Both the position numbers and the translations under genes were made by a program. Below the pieces are notes generated by a model. The model ran no database searches. It worked only from the letters and a program-made list of their open reading frames with translations, and had not been told where the DNA came from. 25,937 bases of DNA, taken from contig NWUY0300002425.1 in assembly GCA_004151065.3 (NCBI GenBank), positions 33,629-59,565 of the forward strand, written 5' to 3'. Origin of the DNA: Larix sibirica (Eukaryota > Streptophyta > Pinopsida > Pinales > Pinaceae). Of the stretch, positions 1-7,086 are shown piece by piece; positions within the stretch are counted from its first letter, which is position 1; each line of letters begins with the position of its first letter.

Positions 1-707
1 ATAATGATATATTTCATTAACTTGAATGAGTGGTGGAGTACAATATTTAAAGGGAAGCAATATAAATTAGGGTTAGAGGAAATTCGAATTGTCCATGCAG
101 TGGATTGAGACATGTTAGGATTAACTAGAGGCTAATACCTGTTAGTTAGCCATGCTAATCTCCTAAATTGAGTTACAATGACTGAAGATTTCACAATTAC
201 TAGTTGTCTGACTGAGTGCTTAGTTAACTGAATGAATATTCAGTTAACTAACTAAATGAGTGTGCAACACCCCTAATTAGGTCAAAGAAGGTTCTAATGG
301 ATAAATTAAGGCATGAATGGTTAGTTAGGAGCTAAGTTTAGTAAATTTATCTTAGTTACCAACTAAGGATGCGAACTCTAGCATTCCTAAAATCAGGGAA
401 ACACTCCCTAAATCAAGGGAGGTGCCCCCAAAACTAGGAATGCACCTAAATTAGTTCAGATTGGTCATTAGTGTTTGGATTTATGTAGGAGATAAGGTTA
501 TTAGAGACCATTAGAGTTTAGAAGAATCTATAGGGTGAATCAGGTGGTCAAAATGAGTGTGGTTAGGCCCTCAAGAGTCATGAAGTCAAGGTCTAGGTGA
601 CTAGAAAGGAGAATGATTCCATGGAGAGGTTTCTGGCTCTAACATAATTGGGCAATGTCCAGGAATGAATTTTAGAAGTTATTGAATACAAATATACATT
701 TTTATTA
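1..707. other. Unassigned non-coding sequence at the left end
   Basis: No reading frame here resembles a known protein. Short TTAGTTA-type words recur, and the stretch contains one perfect hairpin, listed separately. A TGTTAGGA string at 116-123 resembles the start of a copia LTR. It could therefore belong to the plus-strand copia relic that follows, but I see neither the matching LTR end nor a primer binding site. Treat that assignment as a guess. Confidence 0.4.
220..251. repeat. Perfect inverted repeat (14-bp arms, 4-nt loop)
   Basis: The left arm TTAGTTAACTGAAT (220-233) is the exact reverse complement of the right arm (238-251), with GAAT between them. No T-run or other terminator context follows, and no gene lies beside it. 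It may be a small foldback remnant or part of an LTR. Its role is unknown. Confidence 0.8.
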
Positions 708-970
708 GTGATTATCAAGCCCTACATGCTCATACTACTCAAAGTGAGTGGATAGTTGATTTTGGTTGTACACACCATATGGCTAAAGATGCTTTTGTCT
801 TTTCTTCCTTCAATGAAACTACAAAAAGAAAATATTTGTAGGAGATGATTATGCACCTACTATTGGTATTTGTAGCGATATTGCATGCCAACATGGTGTG
901 ATCACCAATCTATATAATGTGCCTACATTGAGTGCAAATTTGTTGTTGGTACCCCAACTTACCTAAATTG
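708..970 (+). pseudogene. Ty1/copia protease fragment (left half of the older element)
   Basis: The plus strand reads a copia aspartic protease relic. The active-site segment is at about 746-781: a tryptophan, then Asp-Phe-Gly-Cys-Thr-His-His-Met, where functional copies normally have Asp-Ser-Gly. The catalytic aspartate codon is 758-760. Further on (from 841, in a different frame) is the typical Gly-Asp-Asp block, and then a Leu-Leu-Val-Pro-Gln-Leu segment leading towards GAG-pre-integrase. A frameshift lies around 820-840, and an in-frame TAA (964-966) stands where glutamine is usual. The reading stops dead at 970, where a minus-strand copia element is inserted, and resumes in phase at 6363. 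The family assignment is firm; the element's own LTRs are not identified. Confidence 0.85.
966..970. repeat. Target-site duplication AATTG, left copy
   Basis: AATTG directly abuts the LTR at 971. The same five bases abut the opposite LTR at 6358-6362. Five base pairs is the usual duplication length for Ty1/copia integration. Confidence 0.85.
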
Positions 971-1344
971 TATTAGAAAATATAAAAAATAGAACGCGAT
1001 ATTTATGTGAAAACTCTGTTGTGTATAGGTAATACCATGGGGCAATCACATCTTCTTATTTATTATTACTCAACAAAGAAATTACAATGCTTTCTTGTAC
1101 AAAAATGCGAGGGGGCATTCCCTTTTTATAGAATAAATAAGAGGGTTCCAAAAGGAACTGAAATACACTAGAAGGTTCCATAAATTTTCACCTTGGGGAT
1201 TTCACCCCCACACCCTTGAACAAGGGGAGCCTAGCCAACCCCCCTTGCAACCTCGTGGTGCATACAAATCGCATGTGGTTTAACCATGTACCACTCTATA
1301 GGAGAATATTTTGGAGATCTAGATATTGAATTCACATCCTAACA
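971..1344 (-). repeat. 3' LTR of copia copy 1
   Basis: On the minus strand it begins TGTTAGGA at 1344 and ends at 971 beside the AATTG target duplication. It aligns along its whole length with 5967-6357, but is about 17 bp shorter, mainly near the low-coordinate end. The outer end is TA rather than the canonical CA, probably by mutation. Confidence 0.88.
1122..1130 (-). promoter_or_regulatory. TATA box in the 3' LTR
   Basis: The minus strand reads TATAAAAAGGG, a good plant TATA box, about 214 bp inside the LTR start. The equivalent place in the 5' LTR (6138-6146) reads TATAGAAAG and looks weakened. LTR promoters drive full-length element transcription from the 5' copy, so this 3' copy would only read outward. 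Confidence 0.6.
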
Positions 1345-1355
1345 TTCTTCCAATT
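1345..1355 (-). promoter_or_regulatory. Polypurine tract of copia copy 1
   Basis: The minus strand reads AATTGGAAGAA immediately before the LTR start TGTTAGGA. A purine run in this place primes plus-strand DNA synthesis during reverse transcription. Its position fixes the inner border of the 3' LTR. Confidence 0.7.
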
Positions 1356-1429
1356 GAATTTGATGTACAAGAAGTTCCTTGCATGTGTTTTTTAACCACG
1401 TGCCATTGGCCAATGCTAATTTTATCACA

Positions 1430-1860
1430 TTTTCAATAATGCCATAGAATTTCTACACCATTCAAACTTATCTCTCCCGACTGGATTTGTAAGCATATCT
1501 TCGATATTCACATCAGTTTCAATTTTCTTCAACATGATCCTACCTTATTCCACCACTTTTATTATGAAATGGTACTTAATATCAATATGCTTTGTGCAAT
1601 CATGAAATTTTGGATTATTCAGTAAGTGAATAACACTTTGACTGTCATAATGCAAATTAGTCTTCCCCGACATTACCTTGAATTCATTGATTAGTCACTC
1701 TAGCCAAAGTTTCTCTTCGTTGGCCTCATTTACTGCCACATATTCTACTTCAGTGGTTGATAAATCCACCACTAGATGCAACTTAGATGTCCAAGTTGCA
1801 ACTCCACCAGTAAGAGTGAAAGTATATAATCTTGTAGTATAGTTTCAACCATCTTTGTCT
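1430..1860 (-). pseudogene. Copia RNase H remnant
   Basis: On the minus strand this follows the reverse transcriptase connection region and carries the copia RNase H signature. There is a Ser-Thr-Thr-Glu-Val-Glu-Tyr block around 1740, a Lys-His-Ile-Asp-Ile-Lys-Tyr-His block around 1570, and a final segment close to the 3' LTR that matches the end of a copia polyprotein. Several in-frame stops are present, so no enzyme is made. RNase H removes the RNA strand of the RNA/DNA hybrid during element replication. Confidence 0.8.
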
Positions 1861-2900
1861 CCACTAAAATCTTGATTTATAAAACCTTTAATTTGTAAAA
1901 TTTTCGATATGTGGAAAATAGTAGCATCTGAAGTTCCCCTTAAGTATCTGAGTATCCACTTCACAGTAGTCCAATGATCCTCACCATGATTTTCTATAAA
2001 CTGGATAACATGTTCCATTGCTTGGGAAATATCCATTTTAGTGCCCACCACGATGAATATGAGGCTCCCTACTGCTGATGAATATGGTACACAAGACATG
2101 CGTGTCTTATTTGCTTATATGCTAGGAAATTGTTCATAAGACAATTTGAAGTGTGGAGTAAGTGGGGTGCAAATTGGTTTTGCATTCTACATATTGAAGC
2201 GCTACAAAATATTTTCCATTTATGAAATTTGAATTAACTAAATCTTCCTACCTATCATGTCCATGTGTATCTTCATCCCTAGAATTTAGTTTTCTAATCG
2301 TAAATCCTTCATTTCAAACGTCCCAGACAATTGAACCTTAAGATCAATGATTTTATTCACACTAGGGCATGCAACCAACATATCATCGACATATAACATC
2401 AAGATAACAAAACTGCCATCTTCAAACCTCTTATAGTATGCACAATGGTCAACTTCACTCCTACCAAAACCTTGTATCTTTATGAAGGTGTCAAACTATA
2501 TGTACCACATCCTTGGTGCAATTTTAAATCCATACAAAGGTTTTTTGAGTCTGCAAACCAAATTACCTTTTCCTCTTTCTTTATATCCCTTGGTATGATC
2601 CATATAAACCTCCGCCTTGATATCACCTTGTAGGAAATCAATTTTTACATCAATTTGCTCCAAAACTAAATCTTGTGTTGCTACAAGTGCAAGTATAACT
2701 CTTACAGTAGTTAGCTTCACAATTGGAGAGTTTTTAATTCAAGTCTATACCTAACTTTTGCACATAACCTTTTTCCACCAAATGAGATTTATAGCATTCC
2801 AGTAACCTTCCATTGTAGTTCTTTACTTTTTACACCCACTTATTTCCAACAACCTTTCTTCTAGGTGGAATATCCACAAGTTCCCACATTTCATTCTTGT
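1845..2900 (-). pseudogene. Copia reverse transcriptase remnant
   Basis: The minus strand carries recognisable copia reverse transcriptase blocks. The early one, with the first catalytic aspartate (Gln-Ile-Asp-Val-Lys), lies near 2650. The Leu-Tyr-Gly-Phe-Lys-Ile-Ala-Pro-Arg block is near 2510-2540. The catalytic Tyr-Val-Asp-Asp is at 2382-2393. The post-polymerase segment, with Val-Pro-Tyr-Ser-Ser-Ala-Val-Gly-Ser-Leu and Trp-Ile-Leu-Arg-Tyr-Leu-Arg-Gly-Thr, is at 1845-2099. The YVDD box is intact, but the frame is broken between blocks, so this is a pseudogene. A near-exact second copy lies 5512 bp downstream. Confidence 0.92.
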
Positions 2901-2949
2901 GTATTTATTTCATTTCATTGTCCATAGATTTCCTCCATTTATTTGCATT

Positions 2950-3925
2950 CTCAGATTCTCTAGCTTCTTGAAATGAACTAGGTTAACCATCATTAGTTAA
3001 CAAAACAAAAGAGGATTGGAAATCATAAGAATACCTTTATTGACACATTTTGGGACGTGTAGATATTTTGTGTTATGGATGCTAAAGTTGCTTCTATTCA
3101 CGTTGATCAAAATCTTAATTTTCATTTTCATCTTTGCTCATTTCTACTTCAATGGGTACAATCTCAAGTGTTTGTTGTACCTCCTTCCTTAGTGTGTATG
3201 TTTCATTAAAAATAACATCCCAACTAACAAATACTCTATGGTCAATAGGATCCCATGGTCTATACCCCTTTATTGCATGATCATAAACAATAAATACACA
3301 TTTCCTTGATTTTGGGTCAAGTTTGGATCTTTTTTATTTAGTCACAAGGGAAAATGCATCATAGCTAAAGGTACAAAAATGAGGATAATCAACTGACTTA
3401 CCACACTAAACCTCTTTTGTACTATATCCATTTAAAGTAGCTATGGGAGAACTATTAATAATATAAGTAGTTGTATTAAGAACCTTTGCCTAGAATCCAA
3501 TATCAAACTCAAATGTGTTGAGCGTGCTTCTTGCACGTTCCATAATTGTGTGATTCATCCACTCAACCACACCATTTGTTGTGGAGTATATGGAGAAGTC
3601 TTTTGGTGCATGATTACTCACTACGTACAAAATTTATGAAACTCATTTGGAGCAATATTCTCCTCCATTATCTGACATGAGACATAAAATAGACCCGCCC
3701 AATCTTTTCTCTATTCATTCCTTGGAATCTTTAAATTTATCAAAGGTTTTCGACTTATTTTTCAGAAAATAAACCCACACTCTTCTAGAATAATCATCTA
3801 TAAAAGTAAGAAAATACATAGCACCATTTATAAACTAAGTTGGGACTAGTCCAAATATACCAAAATGAATAAGTTGCAAAAAATAAAAAAAAATACCAAA
3901 GCTTGTAGTAAACATAACTCTCTTA
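2950..3925 (-). pseudogene. Copia integrase remnant
   Basis: The minus strand shows the catalytic core of a retroviral-type (DDE) integrase. The first Asp block (Phe-Ile-Asp-Asp-Tyr-Ser-Arg-Arg) is near 3780-3805. The second (Ser-Asp-Asn-Gly-Gly-Glu-Tyr) is near 3655-3678. The Glu-containing block (Asn-Gly-Val-Val-Glu) is near 3560-3590. Downstream is the copia-specific segment ending in an acidic linker before reverse transcriptase. Several stops interrupt it, for example just after the second Asp block. The intact enzyme would insert element cDNA into the host chromosome. Confidence 0.88.
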
Positions 3926-4440
3926 TGTTTACCAAAAATACAGTGCTCACACAAGTATAAATTACAAGACTTAATCCCAAAAATCATACCTCGTTCATGC
4001 ATAATTTCAAACCCTTTTCAGTCATATGCCCAAGTGGTTGATGCCACAACATCACCGTATCCAGAGCATTCCCTAAATTTTTCATTGTTGCATGGTTTGT
4101 CATTTATCTACCACTAGGCCTCCTTTGGTAATTTTGCAATGATTGTCACCAAAGGTAGTAGAATACCTTGACTTATCCATCGTATTTATTATGAGAAGAT
4201 TAATTTGTATATTTGGTACATGTTGTACACCACACAACTTCCTTTCTCTTCCATCATCCACCTTGATCCTAATGTCCCCTTTTCCCACAATTTGTAAAGG
4301 ATGATCATCACCAAAGTAAACCAGGGTTGATATTTGACAAATCGGTCTCAATGTGGAGATATGTGGAAGGATGCACTTAAGTCCAAAACCCAAGAATATA
4401 AAAGAATATGATGTTACTAAGACAAAAATCCTCACATGTT
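3925..4440 (-). pseudogene. Copia GAG-pre-integrase and protease tail (unit A)
   Basis: At 4100-4435 the minus strand is open for 111 codons. It encodes the second half of a copia protease (a Tyr-Phe-Gly-Asp-Asp-His block, then Val-Pro-Asn-Ile-Gln-Ile-Asn-Leu-Leu) running into GAG-pre-integrase. At 3925-4100 a Cys-Glu-His-Cys zinc-binding pair continues that domain. The Asp-Ser/Thr-Gly active site expected at the start is not readable. Integrase follows directly, as usual in this family. Confidence 0.82.
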
Positions 4441-4624
4441 GTTGTCTCTTTTGAATCTTCTATGCTGGATTTAGTTGATGGTTGGTCTTATGTTTCATCC
4501 TTCTTTTCCTTTTTCAGATGCCAACAATCCTATCTCAAGTACCCTTGCTTCCTACAATTCCAACACTTATCTTCAGCTTGTGTCCTTTGGATTTAGTTTT
4601 GGACTGTGATATACCTCATTGAGC
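4232..4624 (-). repeat. Internal duplication, unit A (nucleocapsid/protease)
   Basis: This stretch aligns end to end with 4863-5270, with scattered substitutions and a small indel near 4323/4960. Both units encode, on the minus strand, a zinc knuckle followed by the protease region. In unit A the knuckle is at 4524-4565: Cys-X2-Cys-X4-Tyr-X4-Cys with an internal stop. Ordinary copia elements have one such segment, so one unit is extra. Unit A is joined to the downstream protease tail and may be the one originally continuous with pol. Confidence 0.85.
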
Positions 4625-4654
4625 CCTCTCGCCATATATGTGTACACGTGGCTC

Positions 4655-4856
4655 CTTTTTTTTACGAAATGTGCGACGAAACATCTGAAATGTCGTTGTA
4701 GAAAGGTCATCATAAGACCGAAGAAATTTTGACATTCGTCTTAAGACCGATGAAAGTTGGAAAGTCAGAATTCCGATGTCGAACATTCGATGTTTGTTCG
4801 ACGACCTAATTTCAACGAAATTTCAGTAAAACGTCAGACCTATTGTCGAAAAAAAG
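4655..4856. mobile_element. Foldback / MITE-like element between the duplicated units
   Basis: This 202-bp segment has no coding capacity and differs in style from its surroundings, being rich in CGA/TCG and GTCTTAAGAC words. Its ends form an imperfect inverted repeat of roughly 50-55 bp. Both start with a T-run followed by a CGA-type motif, and the inner 27 positions (CTGAAAT onward) match at 21. I found no clear target duplication, so the exact borders and superfamily are uncertain. It lies precisely between the two nucleocapsid/protease units. Confidence 0.6.
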
Positions 4857-4862
4857 ACACAA

Positions 4863-5270
4863 ACACAACTTCCTTTCTTTACCATTGTCCACCTTGATCC
4901 TAATGTACCCTCTTCCAACATTTTGTACAGGATGATCATCACCAAAGTAAACCATCCCACCACTATAGGGTTTATATTTGACAAATCGTTCTCAATGTGG
5001 AGATACGCGTAAAGATGCACTTGAGTAAAAAAGCCAAGCATATAAAAGATATTTGATGTTACAAAGATAAATAGTATCACATGTTGTTGTCTCTTCTGAA
5101 TATGATATGCTGGATTTAGCTAATGGTTGGTCTTGCGTTTCATCCTTCTTTTCCTTTTTCATATGCCAACAATCCTTCCTCAAGTACCCTTGCTTCCTAC
5201 AATTCCAACACTTCTCTTCAACTTATGTCCTCATGATTTAGTTTTGGACTGTGATATACCTTGTTGACCC
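4863..5270 (-). repeat. Internal duplication, unit B (nucleocapsid/protease)
   Basis: This is the second unit of the duplicated segment, adjoining gag on its high-coordinate side. The minus strand encodes a readable zinc knuckle at 5169-5210 (Cys-Trp-Asn-Cys ... Tyr ... Cys), a basic Lys-rich tail, and then a protease-like stretch with a Gly-Asp-Asp-His equivalent out of frame. The knuckle's histidine is replaced by tyrosine, as in unit A, so that change predates the duplication. Frameshifts separate knuckle and protease. Confidence 0.85.
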
Positions 5271-5274
5271 ATTT

Positions 5275-5925
5275 CACTAGATCAACCTCTCATAGATCGG
5301 GCTTCACTAGTAGAAAGATTCAAATATGATTTCTATCTCAACTATTCCCCCAACAAAGCAGCTACCACATCATCAAATTTTAGATTTCTTGATGATGAGT
5401 TGGTGATGGTCATCACCAAATGATCCCAATTGTCCGAAGGGGAATGGAGTAAAAGTATTTCTCTAACCTCATAATCCACCTTTACATTAACCAAGACCAA
5501 TTTGTTGATTAGGGTCATAAACTCATTCATATGATCTGCTGCATATGAACCATCTTTCATCCTCAAGTGATAAAGCTACTTTTTGAGGAAATCCTTATTT
5601 ATTGTTGATATAGTCTCATAGAACTTCCTAAGTTTGCCTCAAATACTTTCGAAAATATTTTATTTATAAATATTGAACAAGATAAAGTTCGTTAGGAAAA
5701 GAAAAATTGTAGAAACCAACTTCTTGTCCAGCTTTTTACACTCATCATCTATCATGTTTCTAGGTTTTTGTGCAATCCCTTTCCAGGCCAGGGATTGGTC
5801 ATTTTGAACCTACAAATCCTAAACCTTTATCTTCCAAAGGGAAAACTTATTTCCATTAAAATTCTCAGTTTCGAACTTGGTTAAACCTCTTGTAATTGTT
5901 GTAGCTCCCAATTGCAAAAAAACCC
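5275..5925 (-). pseudogene. Copia gag (capsid, UBN2-type) remnant
   Basis: The minus strand starts near the primer binding site with a typical copia gag N-terminus (Phe-X-Gly-X-X-Phe-X-Leu-Trp-Lys) around 5830-5880. It then decays, and is open again at 5342-5566. That part has the gag core segment with an Asn-Glu-Phe block, Ile-Leu-Leu-Leu, a Trp-Asp-X-Leu-Val block and a Phe-Asp-Asp-Val-Val end. Gag forms the virus-like particle in which the element is reverse transcribed. Stops between the two segments show it is not functional. Confidence 0.85.
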
Positions 5926-5956
5926 TAATCTAGTGAGTTTTTTAAGAACCTAAATA

Positions 5957-5964
5957 TGATACCA
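5957..5964 (-). promoter_or_regulatory. Primer binding site (initiator tRNA-Met type)
   Basis: The minus strand reads TGGTATCA, matching the complement of the 3' end of plant initiator tRNA-Met used by Ty1/copia elements. It lies two bases inside the 5' LTR. This supports the LTR border and the direction of the element. Confidence 0.85.
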
Positions 5965-5966
5965 GA

Positions 5967-6357
5967 AGTTTGAAAATATAAAAAATAGAAGCAAACAAAA
6001 ATAACAATAGAACATGAGATTTACATGGAAACCCTATTATGTGCAGGTAAAACCATAGGATAGTGTAAGATTCTTATTTTATTATTTGGAAAATAAGTTA
6101 CAATGATTTATTTTACAAAAATGGCATGGGTCATTCCCTTTCTATAGAATACATAAGAGCGTTCCAAAAGGAATCAAAATACACTGAAAGGTTAAAGAAT
6201 TATTCACCTTAGGGGCTTCTCCCCACACCCCTAGGAAGGGGGGGCCTCAAGTCCTCCATTCAACCCCTTTGGTTCATACAAATCACATATCGGGTTAAGC
6301 ATGTACCACTTTAAAGGAGAATATTGGAGATCTCTGTATTGTCTTCACCTCCTAACA
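5967..6357 (-). repeat. 5' LTR of copia copy 1
   Basis: On the minus strand it starts TGTTAGGA at 6357, beside the right AATTG copy, and ends two bases before the primer binding site. It aligns with 971-1344. Its inner 75 bp (5967-6041) are also near-identical to 11479-11553, after which similarity to that third LTR falls sharply. Confidence 0.88.
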
Positions 6358-6362
6358 AATTG
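6358..6362. repeat. Target-site duplication AATTG, right copy
   Basis: These five bases repeat 966-970 and abut the LTR at 6357. They mark where the minus-strand copia element entered the older one. Confidence 0.85.
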
Positions 6363-6790
6363 GAAAAAAGGTTGAATCCTGGATGAATCGGTTTGTTGTG
6401 AAGGATATTAACAACGGGGAAATTGTTTCTAAAGGGTTCATTAATCGCAAATATGGAATGTATAAGTTCTATGATGTTCCCAAGAAAGAAGTAGGACCGG
6501 ATTCAGTCATAACTTAGACTGGTGACCACAGTAGATTTTGCAATGAACGACTTGGGAATTTAAATTTACGAAGCTTGAAACTGAGGGTGAAACATAACAT
6601 GGATGCTAGAATAGCTGAAATTATTCCAATTAATGGAGTATGTGAAGGGTGTATTCTTGTAAAGCATCACCAGGATCCCTTTGAGATAGGAAATGCATGG
6701 AGATAAAAGACTCAATTGGAACATGTTGTTACACCTAAATCTTGTCACCATGAGTCCTATGTCAGCTTCATGCCTCAATCCTTGAAGTTT
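6363..6790 (+). pseudogene. Ty1/copia GAG-pre-integrase and integrase start (right half of the older element)
   Basis: This plus-strand continuation of the relic at 708-970 is in phase with it once the insertion and one AATTG copy are disregarded. It reads through a polypeptide with Glu-Arg-Leu-Gly-X-Leu-Asn near 6545 and a Cys-Glu-Gly-Cys ... Lys-His-His block at 6641-6670. These are hallmarks of the copia GAG-pre-integrase domain. An in-frame TAG is at 6515-6517 and another stop follows near 6704. Traces of the integrase start (Pro-Met-Ser-X-Ala-Ser) appear around 6750-6770 in another frame. After about 6790 similarity is lost. Confidence 0.85.
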
Positions 6791-7085
6791 CCCTGACCAA
6801 TGACACTCAGAGTAAGTTGTTAATCGTAGTGTCCACATTTTCTAGTGGCACTGGTGCAGGTTGTCCACTCAGAGATCATGCCCGACACAAAATTTCATCT
6901 AGCATCATGCGCTAGTGGCTCAGGTTGCTTTCATTCAGCTTACGCCACCCCTTTCCTAGCGCCAGTTTCCTTCATGCAGGGTGCGCCAAGGTTGGTTAAA
7001 TTGGATAAATGAGGGCTTCAAGTGACTTCTTGAAGCATGGTGAGGTGTAAATCTATCCCTAACTAATAGGTGAGTTGTCCTACGG
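6791..7085. other. Unassigned sequence before the undetermined base
   Basis: No gene is recognisable. A CTAGTGGC...CAGGTTG phrase occurs twice (about 6842 and 6911), and the stretch is slightly richer in GC than its surroundings. It ends at the single N. Confidence 0.5.
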
Positions 7086-7086
7086 N
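7086..7086. other. Undetermined base, possible contig join
   Basis: This is the only N in the window. It sits exactly where unassigned sequence changes into the second copy of the copia interior, as expected for two contigs joined by a placeholder. Confidence 0.75.

Larger units (their letters stand above)
971..6357 (-). mobile_element. Complete but decayed Ty1/copia LTR retrotransposon (copy 1)
   Basis: The element is read on the minus strand. Order from high to low coordinate: LTR 5967-6357, primer binding site, gag, nucleocapsid/protease, GAG-pre-integrase, integrase, reverse transcriptase, RNase H, polypurine tract, LTR 971-1344. Integrase before reverse transcriptase is the copia order. 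AATTG flanks both ends. The two LTRs start alike (TGTTAGGA on the minus strand) but by eye differ at roughly a quarter of positions, so the insertion is old. All coding domains carry stops or frameshifts. It interrupts an older plus-strand copia relic. Oddities are an internal duplication of the nucleocapsid/protease segment and a foldback insertion between the two copies. Confidence 0.92.

Noticed and set aside
116-690. 5' LTR of the older plus-strand copia element
   Set aside because: TGTTAGGA at 116 is suggestive, but no LTR end, primer binding site or gag N-terminus can be read between it and the protease at 746, so I did not annotate it as an LTR.
2445-2633. Plus-strand open frame opposite the copia reverse transcriptase, also at 7957-8145
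   Set aside because: It is the antisense shadow of the reverse transcriptase remnant, with no motif of its own.
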